Shown here: positions 1-8,906 of the stretch, in pieces | Position numbering within the stretch: the first letter of the stretch is position 1 | How the letters are laid out: the number at the start of each line of letters is the position of its first letter | DNA from: a bacterium | GTDB lineage: Bacteria > Hinthialibacterota > Hinthialibacteria > H5-UNCL2 | Length of the DNA: 64,000 nt | Direction: 5' to 3' | Assembly: GCA_015075175.1 (NCBI GenBank) | Contig: JABTUV010000011.1 | Coordinates: 1 to 64,000 of the forward strand | Program-made: the position numbers and the translations under genes | The notes under the pieces: model-generated | The model's input: the letters and a program-made list of their open reading frames with translations, nothing else | The model's database searches: none | Told to the model about the DNA's origin: nothing

Positions 1-1077
1 GCCGATGTGCATGAAGACGAAGCGGGTATCGGGGGCGGCGCGGCACAGTTCGCATGCGGAGGCGGGGTTGTCGCGCACGCGTGCGAGCGGCATGCCGTTG
101 TTGCCGGCGTAATAGCCGGTGTGCAGCTTGACCGGCAGGCCGGCTCGGGTCGCCCGGTCCACGGCGTACCAGAAAAGATGGTCCTCCAGCGCCTTCTTGT
201 CCTCGCGCGTGGTCGCCTCTCCCGCCAGTCGCCGGCGAAAGATGGGCGCGGCCGTCTCCGCCGGAACCCGCGCGTAGTTGATGTCCCGCGCGTAGGCGTT
301 GGTGGACTTGGCCGCCACCGCGTAACGACCGAACGTCTCAAACCACCAGTCGATCACGCGATGCCAGTCGGAGAGCTCGCTCAACTCGATGCCGGTCGGG
401 CGCCGATAGCGCTCGATGTTGGACGCGCCGATCATGCCGGCGATGGCGATGTCCTGCATGAGCAGGGTGGGCTGGCGCGAGCGCATGAAGGGCGGACCTT
501 CCAGGCTGTTGACCTGGCAGGAGGCGAGCTGGGCGCGGTCGGAGAGGATGTCGCGATAGAATCCCGGCCGGCGCGCGCGCCCGTAGCCCTCCGCAACTTT
601 CTCAATGGTCTTGTCGGAGAGGTCCGGCACGCCGTAGAGCTCGTAGAGGGTGATGCGCACCGCCTGGCCGTAACCGGTATGCTTGACCGCCGGCCAGTAG
701 GGCGCCAGGAGCGGCCACTTCTCCAGCGGGTCGAGCTGGGAGGAGAAGAACCTGCCGATGTCCTGCCGCGGCATGCCCGCCGAGACCAGGTCCGAGTTGA
801 GATAATGGGACAAGACGAAGGTCCAGTCGTCGGCGGATACCCGCGGATGGCCCGATCCGGGCATGCGTCCCGCCTCCTCCAGGAGATGCTCGTGCGTATC
901 GACCAGGGGAGTCGAGAAGACCTTCCGGGTGAGTTGCCGGCGCGCGTCGCCGGCCCGCCGCGGGGCGGGCGCCGCCAGCGAGCCGCCGTCCAGCATCGTC
1001 AACGCCCCCGCCGCGCCCACTCCGCTGATCCACGCTCGCCGCGAAAGTTGCGCTCTCCCTGATATCGCTAATCCCCC
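1..1077 (-). CDS. Tat-leader amidohydrolase-family protein, partial at window edge
   Basis: The frame runs leftwards off the window, so the C-terminus is missing; roughly 340 residues are visible. After a twin-arginine leader (SRRAWISGVGAAGALTM) the mature part opens with DTHEHL, the HxH-type metal motif of the amidohydrolase superfamily. Near the edge it has KLHTGYY and FMHIG, which fit later metal-binding strands of the same TIM barrel. A secreted metal-dependent hydrolase or lyase is likely; the substrate is unknown. No ATG, GTG or TTG lies between the in-frame stop at 1138-1140 and the RR motif, and part of that stretch is hexamer repeat, so the start is unresolved. GTG 1020 or ATG 996 would lose the Tat motif. 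An indel or repeat invasion of the 5' end is possible. Confidence 0.6.
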
Positions 1078-1089
1078 AGTCGTGCTGTT

Positions 1090-1137
1090 ACTCTTAATCT
1101 TCCTCTTGCTCTTAACTCGTACTCTTAAATCGTAATC
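1090..1137. repeat. degenerate hexamer repeat, inverted relative to the copy at 1288
   Basis: Units of the form CTCTTA/CTTGCT/AATCTT run through this stretch. They are the reverse complement of the AAGAGC/AAGATT hexamers at 1288-1410. It occupies the expected leader region of the amidohydrolase gene. The DNA between the two copies (1138-1287) holds no gene that I can support. Confidence 0.7.
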
Positions 1138-1287
1138 TCAATCAGCCTCCATTCTACCACGGCTCCACTTGCCAGCGCAACCGACCACTGGCGGCAGCGC
1201 ATATGGGGGTGGGACGGACCCTTCGGCGGGCTCAGGACTCGCATTCTTGGCCGTGGGGCGGGTGGGAGTGACCGAGCCGCTCGATGA

Positions 1288-1410
1288 GGATTCAGATTAA
1301 GATTAAGAGCAAGAGCAAGAGCAAGAGCAAGAGCAAGAGCAAGAGCAAGATTAAGATTAAGAGTAAGATTAAGAGTAAGAGTAAGCGTAAGAGTAAGAGC
1401 AAGATTACGA
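1288..1410. repeat. hexanucleotide tandem repeat (AAGAGC/AAGATT/AAGAGT)
   Basis: About 20 units with period 6, each starting AAG followed by AGC, ATT or AGT, fill this stretch directly 3' of the stop codon of the RhaT-type gene. Read on the minus strand it would give alternating Leu-Asn/Leu-Ala/Leu-Thr residues, which is not a credible protein, so I treat it as non-coding simple repeat. Confidence 0.85.
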
Positions 1411-1411
1411 A

Positions 1412-2479
1412 TCAGGGCGCCGGGGGCGCCAGGTAATTCGCATATCCCACGACCCCGATGCCGACGATCAAGACAACGAGTCCCGCCAGCATCACGACCA
1501 GCGCACGCCGGCCGGCGTGCTTCCACTCGCCCGATAACAGACCTAACACGTTCCCGGTCAACACCGCCATGCCGTTGTAAATCGGCCAGCCGATGGAGGC
1601 GCCCAGCTTGGGGTCCATGTTGTTGGCCGCCATGCCGTAAACGGAGATGCTCCCCATCCATAGGAAGCCCATGATGAAGGTGTAGAAGTAGTACTTGCCC
1701 GTGCCCTCGGCGGCGTAATCGCGCCAGCGGCGGTTGCGGGCGACCAGGGCCAAGGTATAGACGATGTTGGCGAAGAAGCCGCCGAAGAGCGCGACGAGCC
1801 AGACCGTGTTGGGCGCAAAGGTCGTCGGGGCGTTGATGGCGGTCCAGAAATTGTTGATCCCGTACGCCGCCGCGTTGAGCTGTGCGGCCGTATCCGAGAG
1901 CGGCCTGCCGACGATGAAGGCGTAGTTGAGCATAGGCGCGGTCGCGCCGGCCACGAGGCAGATGACGAGTCCCAAGAGCATTGATTTCTGCGGTTGACCG
2001 CTCGCCGCGGCGCCGGCGCCGCGTTCCTTCAACCACGCCGCGTAACTGCACACTCCGATGCCGGCAATCATCACCAGCACGCCAACAATGATCGTGACGC
2101 CCTCGGGAGTGGAAATCTTCTCCGGCGTCTGGGTCAGGAGCGGCATGATCGAGCCGATGGCGATGATGAGGCCCAGCATGAGCGCATAACCCAGCGCCAG
2201 GCCCATGTAGGCGACCCCGAAACCGAAGGCGATGGCCGATACTCCCCAGACGGCCCCGCAGCCGAAGACCCGCAACACCACCGCCGCATCCGCCTGCCGG
2301 TAGACTTCAAAAAGGTTGGGCACGGTCAGCCAGGCCAGCGTCCAGGGGACCACGATCAGCGCCCAGACCGACCAGAGGCTCCACATGTTTTCCCACTTCC
2401 AGCGGGTGATGGATTTCATGGGCAGAGCGAAGGAGCCGGTCATCACCCCCCCGACCAAGGCGACCAGAATCCAGGTCAT
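1412..2479 (-). CDS. rhaT: RhaT-family sugar:proton symporter
   Basis: The 355-residue protein has about ten hydrophobic helices and the family opening MTWILVALVGGVMTGSFALP followed by MKSITRWKWENMWS, typical of the L-rhamnose-proton symporter family (E. coli RhaT is of similar size). It should import a deoxysugar or related monosaccharide across the inner membrane. I chose ATG 2479 because it aligns with the family start; an in-frame ATG at 2539 would add 20 unrelated residues. No rhamnose catabolic genes are nearby, so the actual substrate is open. The stop codon abuts the hexamer repeat. Confidence 0.85.
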   Translation of the reverse strand: MTWILVALVGGVMTGSFALPMKSITRWKWENMWSLWSVWALIVVPWTLAWLTVPNLFEVYRQADAAVVLRVFGCGAVWGVSAIAFGFGVAYMGLALGYALMLGLIIAIGSIMPLLTQTPEKISTPEGVTIIVGVLVMIAGIGVCSYAAWLKERGAGAAASGQPQKSMLLGLVICLVAGATAPMLNYAFIVGRPLSDTAAQLNAAAYGINNFWTAINAPTTFAPNTVWLVALFGGFFANIVYTLALVARNRRWRDYAAEGTGKYYFYTFIMGFLWMGSISVYGMAANNMDPKLGASIGWPIYNGMAVLTGNVLGLLSGEWKHAGRRALVVMLAGLVVLIVGIGVVGYANYLAPPAP

Positions 2480-2664
2480 GGCGTATACCTCGACTGACGT
2501 ATGTAGGTGGGTTGCGGCGTCAGCATAGTCAGGTGACACGGGCGGAGCAAGCCCAAATTGCGCAGGTGAAAACGATTTTTATTGATGAAAACAGAAAACC
2601 CCACCCGGAGTACCGGATTGGGCCTGCGGCGGTATCACGAAGTTTGTACTCCGGCAGAGACGAT

Positions 2665-3918
2665 TCAGGGGTAGTTCTTAAAGAGGTCGTGCCGTGGCCA
2701 GGCGCCGATCTCCGCGATGGCCCCCTTCACCGCCGCCTCGCAACCGCCGGCGATGCCGCGACCGCTCGCCCCGTCGGCGGTGTTGAAAAGAATGGCCAGA
2801 TTCACGGTGTTGGAGAGCATTGTCAACTGCGTCGAGGTTCCCGCCAGGTATCCGCCGTGCCAGAGATTAGTCCCATTGCCCCGGCCCGTGGGACGCACCT
2901 CCAGGCCGCAACCGTAATAATGATCGCGCGGCCGGCCGTCCTCGTCATACCCGGCCAATCCCGCCGGTCGCGCCAGGAGCGTCGCCATGCGCGTGGCGTC
3001 CAAGAGAGTGTTGCCGGCGGGACGCCGGTCGAAGGTGGTAGCGAACCGCAGAAGATCGACGACCGACGCGATCCAGCCGCCGTGCGCGTCCATCACCTCG
3101 ATGTAGAGGGCGTCGTATTGGCGCGGAGCCGAGCCGCCGCGGCGCGGACGCCGATCGTAGTAATGCACCTCCTCCGGGGCCAATAGACTCTCCGCGCTCC
3201 GGGCCAGCCTCATACGCGTGATCCCCAGCGGCAGCAGCACGCGCTCTTTCACGTAATCCTCGTAGCTCGTGCCGCTGCGCACCTCGATCACGCGCCCCAA
3301 CAGCGAATAGCCGAAATTGGAGTAAACGCTCTGCGCGCCGGGATCAAACTGCAGCGGCTGCCGGAACATGAACTCGTAGATGGCATCCAGCGGCACGGGC
3401 ATGGGCACGCCCATCTCCTCGGCGATGCGCTGCCGGCTGCGGCCGACCATGGGGTCCAGAAAACGGTTGCGATGCCATCCCCCCGTGTGGTGCAAGAGGT
3501 GGTCGATGGTCACTTTCTCCATCCTGGGATCGACCAGCTGCATGCGCTTGTATTTGGGTTCTTCCCGCAGCACGGCCAGGAAGGGTTCGTCCAGGCGCAG
3601 CTTGCCCGCTTGCACGAGCTGCAAGACGGCCACTCCGGTGAAGGGCTTGGAGATGCTGGCGATGCGAAAGAGGGCGGTGGGTTCGACGGGCACGCCGGCT
3701 TCGCGATCGGCCCAACCGAAGCCGCGGGCATAGACGAGCCGCCCCTGCCAGCTGATGCCGACGGCGACGCCGACGGCCTCTTCCGCGCTGACGTAGTCGA
3801 TCACGGCGCGGTCCACGGCGGCCAGCCCGGGCACGGCCACGCCGGTGACGGGAATCGGCTCCCGGGCTTGACACTCAAAAACAACTATCGAGACGAGAAC
3901 CCAATGTAGGGTGCGCAT
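2665..3918 (-). CDS. secreted serine hydrolase, class C beta-lactamase family
   Basis: The 417-residue protein has an N-terminal hydrophobic export segment (HWVLVSIVVF) and then the three class C/PBP-like motifs: SISK (S88-x-x-K91), YSN in VYSNFGYS, and HGG in WHGGYLAGT. Such proteins are periplasmic or outer-membrane esterases, D-aminopeptidases or beta-lactamase relatives; the substrate cannot be read from sequence. The ATG at 3916-3918 lies inside the first REP unit of the adjacent array and is the only ATG that yields a signal peptide. In the other REP units this codon is GTG; here one base differs to give ATG. The stretch between this gene and rhaT (2480-2664) holds a degenerate palindromic repeat ending GTACTCC and no gene. 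Confidence 0.8.
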   Translation of the reverse strand: MRTLHWVLVSIVVFECQAREPIPVTGVAVPGLAAVDRAVIDYVSAEEAVGVAVGISWQGRLVYARGFGWADREAGVPVEPTALFRIASISKPFTGVAVLQLVQAGKLRLDEPFLAVLREEPKYKRMQLVDPRMEKVTIDHLLHHTGGWHRNRFLDPMVGRSRQRIAEEMGVPMPVPLDAIYEFMFRQPLQFDPGAQSVYSNFGYSLLGRVIEVRSGTSYEDYVKERVLLPLGITRMRLARSAESLLAPEEVHYYDRRPRRGGSAPRQYDALYIEVMDAHGGWIASVVDLLRFATTFDRRPAGNTLLDATRMATLLARPAGLAGYDEDGRPRDHYYGCGLEVRPTGRGNGTNLWHGGYLAGTSTQLTMLSNTVNLAILFNTADGASGRGIAGGCEAAVKGAIAEIGAWPRHDLFKNYP

Positions 3919-4052
3919 CGCGCACCAACCCCCCGCGCCCAAACCCCATAGGGTGCGCACCGCGCACCGACTCCCCGCGCCCAAACCCCGTAGGGTGCGC
4001 ACCGCGCACCATCCCCCCGCGCCCAAACCCCGTAGGGTGCGCACCGCGCACC
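3906..4052 (+). repeat. REP array, four units, left of the RAYT gene
   Basis: Four units start at 3906, 3948, 3990 and 4032, an exact 42-bp period. Each has GTAG (ATAG in the second), then a 7-bp stem GGTGCGC/GCGCACC around a 3-nt loop. The tetranucleotide at the foot of a short GC hairpin is the hallmark of bacterial REP sequences recognised by RAYT transposases. The GTAG side faces left here, and the opposite array at 4708 is inverted relative to it. Confidence 0.9.
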
Positions 4053-4105
4053 ATCCGTCGCGCGCCGATCTCCCAGCATACTCCCCGCCGATGCAGCTCA
4101 TACCC

Positions 4106-4681
4106 TCACTCCCCAACGTCGAGATTGTCAACCCAAGGCGGCGTGGCGACTGGCGGGCGTCCGCTGCAATTACAGAGCCAATCCGCAGCATATTCCCCCC
4201 TTTCCACCCACTTTGTGAAGCTGCTGTACGGCCACGCGTGAGCGCAAACCGTGTGACCGTGCTTGATCGGATTGTAGTGAATGTAATCGAGATGCGCTTT
4301 GAAATCATCTTCATCGCGCAGCGTATGCTCCCAAAAGCGCCTTTGGAATAGGCCGCCTTCACGTCGCTTCCCCATTGACGCACCGACGTTAGGCATGGGG
4401 AGACCCGCCGCGCGGTACAGCTGGCTGAACCGCCGTTTGATGCGCCCCCACCGGATCGAGTAGTTTGCCTCGCCCTCGGGCATCTGCCAGATGCAATGAA
4501 GATGATCTGGCAGTAATACGACCGCCTCGATCGACAAGGGATGCTCGCGCCGAACAAACGTGAAAGCCTCATGTAGCAGTCGGCGTGTTACGTGCTGGGA
4601 AAACAACGGATGTTGGTGCGCGACCTTGACCGTGAAGAAAAAGAGACCACCCGGGACGTAATTGCGAATATAGTTGGGCAT
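4106..4681 (-). CDS. REP-associated tyrosine transposase (RAYT, IS200-like Y1 HUH)
   Basis: The 191-residue protein is a single-domain Y1 transposase. It has the HUH metal motif in PDHLHCIW and the RAYT-type catalytic tyrosine region YIHYNPIKHG, with FFTVKVAHQHPLF and FQRRFWEHTLRDEDDF matching the family fold. These enzymes cut single-stranded DNA at GTAG next to REP hairpins and are thought to have spread REPs as domesticated genes. It sits between two inverted REP arrays (3906-4052 and 4708-4867), the usual REPtron layout. ATG 4681 fits the family start; an in-frame GTG inside the right array would add 14 repeat-coded residues. All catalytic residues seem intact, so it may be active. Confidence 0.93.
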   Translation of the reverse strand: MPNYIRNYVPGGLFFFTVKVAHQHPLFSQHVTRRLLHEAFTFVRREHPLSIEAVVLLPDHLHCIWQMPEGEANYSIRWGRIKRRFSQLYRAAGLPMPNVGASMGKRREGGLFQRRFWEHTLRDEDDFKAHLDYIHYNPIKHGHTVCAHAWPYSSFTKWVERGEYAADWLCNCSGRPPVATPPWVDNLDVGE

Positions 4682-4707
4682 CGTTTGAACGAGTCCTGCA
4701 AGACACC

Positions 4708-4867
4708 GGTGCGCGGTGCGCACCCTACGGGGGCCAATCGTCGGTGCGCGGTGCGCACCCTACGGGGCCAATCGTCGGTGCGCGGTGCGCACCCTACGGG
4801 GGCCAATCGTCGGTGCGCGGTGCGCACCCCACGGCGCCCAATCGTCGGTGCGCGGTGCGCACCCTAC
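4708..4867 (-). repeat. REP array, five units, right of the RAYT gene
   Basis: Units lie at 4708-4728, 4743-4763, 4777-4797, 4812-4832 and 4847-4867, with a period of 34-35 bp. They have the same hairpin as the left array but inverted: CTAC on the plus strand is GTAG on the minus strand, with CCAC in the fourth unit. The spacer GGGGCCAATCGTC differs from the left-array spacer, so each array grew by its own tandem duplication. Confidence 0.9.
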
Positions 4868-6030
4868 GGCGCCGGTTGCGGCGTCGCCGGGCCGACCCGG
4901 CCGCCGGCCAGGAACAGCCGCACCACCTGCTCGGTTTTCTCGGCGATCAGTTCCTCGGCGTGGAGCATGAAGTACTCGACGTCGGCGGGGCCGTGGCCGA
5001 TGGCGAAGACCGCATCGATGCCGTGCGAGAGTAGCGCCTGGTAGCCCTCGCGCAGGCGGCCCGCGATGGCGACGACCGGCAGGCCCGTCTCCTTGGCCAT
5101 GCGGGCCACACCGACCGGCGCCTTGCCGTACACCGTCTGGCCGTCCAGGGCGCCTTCGCCGGTAATCACGAGGTCCGCGCCCACCAGCCGCTCGCGCATC
5201 CGGGCGTGCTCCAGGACGAGATCGATGCCCTTGTCCAAGACCGCGCCGAGAAAGCCGCACATGCCGCCGCCCAGCCCGCCCGCCGCCCCGCTGCCGGGAA
5301 TGTCGGAAACGCGGATTTTCAGGTCTTCTTCCATCACCTGCGCCAGTCTGGCCAGGCCGCGATCCAGGATCTCGACCATTTCGGGGGTGGCGCCCTTTTG
5401 CGGGCCGAAGACGGCGGCGGCGCCCTCCGGTCCGAACATCCTGTTGGTGACGTCGCAGGCGACGCGCACCAGTACTCCCTCCAGGCGGGGATCGACCTCG
5501 GACGAGTCGATGCGCGCCAGCTCCAGAAGGGCGCGCCCGCCGCGCGGCAGGGGCCTGCCGTACCGGTCCAGCAGCCGATAACCGAGCGCCTCGGCCATGC
5601 CCGCGCCGCCGTCGTTGGTCGCGCTGCCGCCGATGCCGGCGATGATCCGCTCCGCCCCCCGGTCCAACGCCGCCCGGATCAACTGGCCGGTACCGTAGGG
5701 ACTGGTGATAAGTGGATTGCGCTCGCCCGGCGACAGCAACCGCAGGCCGGAAGCCTCCGCCATCTCGATCACGGCGGTCACCCCGTCGCCCAGCATTCCG
5801 AAGCGCGCGATAATCGGCCGTCCCAGCGGGTCCTCGACCGATACGGAAAAGACCGCGCCTCCGGTGGCGGCGACCAGCGCCTCCAGCGTGCCGTCGCCGC
5901 CGTCGGCCACGGGGACTTCGACGGCCTCGAGATGGGCGCCCACGGCCCGCACTCCCCGCGCCATCGCCGCCGCAACCTGCGGCGACGAGAGACATTCTTT
6001 ATAAGCGTTGGGCGCCAATACCACCTTCAT
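4864..6030 (-). CDS. glxK: glycerate 2-kinase (GarK/GlxK family)
   Basis: The 388-residue protein matches the bacterial glycerate kinase family over its whole length: N-terminal MKVVLAPNAYKECLSS, PVADGGDGTLEAL, the phosphate-binding GIGGSATNDGGAGMAEALG, and near the C-terminus VITGEGALDGQTVYGKAP. It phosphorylates glycerate with ATP, linking glyoxylate or sugar-acid breakdown to glycolysis. That would fit the glycolate-oxidase-type genes at 24.7 kb, though the two are far apart. Its TAG stop lies inside the GTAG of the last REP unit, so the REP array begins exactly at the end of the coding region. Confidence 0.92.
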   Translation of the reverse strand: MKVVLAPNAYKECLSSPQVAAAMARGVRAVGAHLEAVEVPVADGGDGTLEALVAATGGAVFSVSVEDPLGRPIIARFGMLGDGVTAVIEMAEASGLRLLSPGERNPLITSPYGTGQLIRAALDRGAERIIAGIGGSATNDGGAGMAEALGYRLLDRYGRPLPRGGRALLELARIDSSEVDPRLEGVLVRVACDVTNRMFGPEGAAAVFGPQKGATPEMVEILDRGLARLAQVMEEDLKIRVSDIPGSGAAGGLGGGMCGFLGAVLDKGIDLVLEHARMRERLVGADLVITGEGALDGQTVYGKAPVGVARMAKETGLPVVAIAGRLREGYQALLSHGIDAVFAIGHGPADVEYFMLHAEELIAEKTEQVVRLFLAGGRVGPATPQPAP

Positions 6031-6094
6031 GGTCTTATCTTGATCTCAATCGTGTTCGTGCGTGCGGTCCGGTTCGTGCGTGCTCCCCCACTCG

Positions 6095-7213
6095 CTAATG
6101 ATCCGCCTCCAGGGTCTCCTCCGACGGCTCGACTTTCTGATTGACGGTGCGATCGCGCACCGAGCGGTCGAAGAAGAGCCGGCTGGGGGCGTCGTCCAAC
6201 TGGCGGATCAGGGACTCGAGATGGGCGCTGGTCTGTTCCAGGTTGAGCAGGATGATGCGAATCTGCTGCCGATTCTCCTCCAGCAACGTGCGGCCGGCGC
6301 GCATGACGGCGGTGGCGTCGTCCACCACTTCGCCGACATGAAGGACGGCGTCGTCGGCGTCGGCGAGCAGCTTTTCCATCCGCGACTGGACGGCGTCGAT
6401 GCGCGCGGAGAGGTTTTCCGCCTCGCCGCGCAGGGCCGCCAGCGCGCGGCGCAGTTCCGGCCGCGCCTCCTCCAGGGTCGCATGGCCCTTCTTGAGCAGC
6501 GAAGCCGCGTCGGCGCTGGTCGTCTCCACGTTTCCAAGCGTGCGCTGCACGCGCGGCGTGGCGTCCCCGATCATCTCGTCCACTTCCGCCGCGATCTTGG
6601 CGAAACGCGAACCCGCCGCGTGAAAATCCCGGATGATCTGCCGCGAGGTGTGCTGGAAGTCCTCCGACGACACCAGCTCCTTGACCGCCGCAATGGCGTC
6701 GTTGACCTTGGGCAGCGTGTTCTTCATCACTTCGTCCATGAGCGTCTGCGTCTTGACGGCGATCTCGGTGAAGTCGGCCAGGCCGTCGCCGCGGATGCGG
6801 GGAATCTCCTGCGAGAGGGGATCGCTGATCTTGGGCAGCGGCTGCATGGGACGCTCCGTGACCGGATCCAGGATGGCCACGAAGGGGCGGTTGAGGAATC
6901 CCACTTGGGTGATCTTGGCCACGCTCTCGGCCAGCACGTCTACCCGATCCTCGATGCGCATCCGCACCACGACCGCCCGCCGGCCCTCCAGGGTGATGTG
7001 GCGCTGATCTTCGACGGTCCCGATCTGCAGGCCGCGATGGATGACGGGGGCGTGCGCGGGCAGCCCCTGCACCGAGTCGAACACCGCGTCGATGTAATAG
7101 TGACCGGTGAAAAAGCGCCCGAAGTCGCCCACCGCGAATACCAGCGCCACCAAGAGCGCGCTCGCGACCAGGATGACCGCGCCCGCCTTCACTTCGTTCT
7201 TGTCGTAACTCAT
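6095..7213 (-). CDS. mlaD: MlaD-type MCE-domain lipid transport protein
   Basis: The 372-residue protein has one N-terminal membrane helix (about residues 12-32), then an MCE domain (HYYIDAVFDSVQGLPAHAPV, then GLQIGTVEDQ) and a long alpha-helical C-terminal tail (residues ~150-350) with coiled-coil character. MlaD-like proteins form the periplasmic ring that carries phospholipids or other lipids between the membranes, anchored to an MlaE-MlaF ABC complex. It is last in a four-gene minus-strand operon and follows mlaF after 7 bp. The long tail is typical of MlaD relatives outside enterobacteria. Confidence 0.88.
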   Translation of the reverse strand: MSYDKNEVKAGAVILVASALLVALVFAVGDFGRFFTGHYYIDAVFDSVQGLPAHAPVIHRGLQIGTVEDQRHITLEGRRAVVVRMRIEDRVDVLAESVAKITQVGFLNRPFVAILDPVTERPMQPLPKISDPLSQEIPRIRGDGLADFTEIAVKTQTLMDEVMKNTLPKVNDAIAAVKELVSSEDFQHTSRQIIRDFHAAGSRFAKIAAEVDEMIGDATPRVQRTLGNVETTSADAASLLKKGHATLEEARPELRRALAALRGEAENLSARIDAVQSRMEKLLADADDAVLHVGEVVDDATAVMRAGRTLLEENRQQIRIILLNLEQTSAHLESLIRQLDDAPSRLFFDRSVRDRTVNQKVEPSEETLEADH

Positions 7214-7220
7214 CGTCTTC

Positions 7221-8079
7221 CTATCTCCCGCGCGACCAATTGGCCGGATCGACGTCGAAGAGGTCCGCCAGGTAGTCCCCCTTGGATTGCTGCAGTGGAA
7301 TGGGCCCGTCGGGCGAGCCGTGGATGAACTGAAGCACCCGCTCGTCGCGGCTGCCTTTGATCTCCTCGGGCGAGCCGTCCGCGATCACCTTCCCCTGGTA
7401 GAGCATAACCATGTGGTCGGCGATGCGAAAGGCGCTGGTCATGTCATGCGTGACCACAATGCTCGTGATCCCCATCTTGCGCGACAGGTCCATGATCAAT
7501 TGGTCGACCACGGCGGTGACGATGGGGTCCAGTCCGGCGGACGGCTCGTCGTAGAAGACCAGCTCGGGGTCCATGGCGATGGCGCGGGCCAGCCCCACGC
7601 GCTTCTTCATGCCCCCGGAAATCTGACTGGGCAGAAGGTCCTCGAAGCCGCGCAATCCCACCTGCTCCAACTTGATCTTGACCACCATGCGGATGATCTT
7701 CTCGTCCAGGTCGCTGTGCTCGCGCAGGGGCAGCGCGACGTTGTCGCCCACGTTCATGCTGTTGAAGAGGGCGCCGCTCTGGAAGAGGATGCCGAAGCGG
7801 CGCCGGTACTCGTCCATCTCGCGGCGCGAGAACCGGCAGATGTTGCGGCCCTTCCAGAAGATGCCGCCCTCGTCGGGTTTGTAGACGCCCACCAGGTGCT
7901 TCAGGAGCGTGCTCTTGCCGCAGCCTGAGCCGCCCATGATGACGAGCGTTTCGCCGCGCCGGACGGTGAAGTTGATCCCTCCAGCACGGCGCGGGGGCGA
8001 AGCGCTTGACCAGGTCGCGCACCTCCAGCATGGGAGGCTCGTCTGTCGCGGGGTGAGGTGGCGCCGGCGGTTCCGCCAT
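7221..8079 (-). CDS. mlaF: MlaF-type ABC transporter ATPase, frameshifted
   Basis: The N-terminal MLEVRDLVKRFAP and the rest, from about INFTVRRGETLVIMGGSG onward, lie in different frames; the change falls at about 7975-8000. Two missing bases in GC-rich runs would restore the expected AVLEGINF. All ATPase motifs are present downstream: Walker A GGSGCGKST, the signature QISGGMKKRVGLARA, Walker B ELVFYDEP and the H-loop VVTHD. ATG 8079 overlaps the mlaE stop as TGATG, so translation is coupled. The intact motifs argue for a sequencing indel or a very recent mutation rather than an old pseudogene. Confidence 0.85.
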
Positions 8080-8906
8080 CACGTCAACCCGAGGCGGTAG
8101 AAGAGGGCGGTGAAAAGCCCGTCCGCCAGGATGATGAGTACGATGGAGCTGACCACGGAGCGGGTCGTCGCGCGGCCCACGCCTTCCGCGCCGCCCTCCA
8201 CGGCCAGCCCCTCGTGACAGGCCACCAGCGCGATCAGCGTGCCGAAAACCATGCTCTTGACCAGGCCCGTGATGATGTCGCGGTTCAAGAGGCCGGAGAT
8301 GGTCAGCTCGTAGTACTCGGAGAGCGCGATGCGCTGAAAGATGCCCACGCCCACGAGCGCCCCCCCGACCATGCCCACGAGGTCGGCCAGAATCGTCAGG
8401 AAGGGCATCATCACCACGAGGCCGATGAAGCGGGGCACCACCAGGAATCGCACCGGCTCGATCGCCATGGTGGAAAGCGCCATGACTTCTTCCGACACCT
8501 TCATGGTACCCAGTTCGGCGGTCATGGCGGCGCCGACGCGGGCGGCGATGACGATGCCCACGAGCAGCGGGCCCATCTCGCGCGTCAGCGTGACGGCGAT
8601 GCCCTGCGCCATGAAGGTCTCCTGGCCGAACTTCTCCAACTGCGCCAGGGCGTTGATGCCCAGGATCGCTCCCACGAGGAAGAGAATCAGAAAGATGATG
8701 GGGATGGAGTGGTAGCCCACTTCGGCCATGAACAGTGCGATGCTCTTGCGGCCCAGTTTCTTGCGCGTCTTCCAGCGGCCGATAAAGAGCCAGTAGAGCG
8801 TCTCGGAGAAGAGCGCGTACAGGCGGTAGACGTAGGCCAGGAACTCGAAGGTGGCGCGTCCCAGGGCGCCGGCCATGCTGGTCATGGTGCCGCTCCCGAC
8901 ACTCAC
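8079..8906 (-). CDS. mlaE: MlaE-type ABC transporter permease
   Basis: The 275-residue protein has about six membrane segments and the MlaE core: GYHSIPIIFLILFLVGAILG, then LTREMGPLLVGIVIAARVGA and AELGTMKVSEEVMAL. It is the inner-membrane subunit of the phospholipid transport system. GTG 8906 overlaps the upstream STAS-gene stop by 4 bp (GTGA); ATG 8885 is an alternative that removes seven residues. Confidence 0.9.
   Translation of the reverse strand: MSVGSGTMTSMAGALGRATFEFLAYVYRLYALFSETLYWLFIGRWKTRKKLGRKSIALFMAEVGYHSIPIIFLILFLVGAILGINALAQLEKFGQETFMAQGIAVTLTREMGPLLVGIVIAARVGAAMTAELGTMKVSEEVMALSTMAIEPVRFLVVPRFIGLVVMMPFLTILADLVGMVGGALVGVGIFQRIALSEYYELTISGLLNRDIITGLVKSMVFGTLIALVACHEGLAVEGGAEGVGRATTRSVVSSIVLIILADGLFTALFYRLGLT

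Noticed and set aside
7-1062. Long plus-strand open frame opposite the amidohydrolase
   Set aside because: Its translation is low-complexity Arg/Gly/Val-rich text, while the opposite strand gives clear amidohydrolase motifs; it is a GC-rich shadow frame.
1125-2051. Minus-strand frame with Leu-Asn/Leu-Ala repeats
   Set aside because: The repetitive part translates the hexamer array and the rest is a shadow of the RhaT-type gene.
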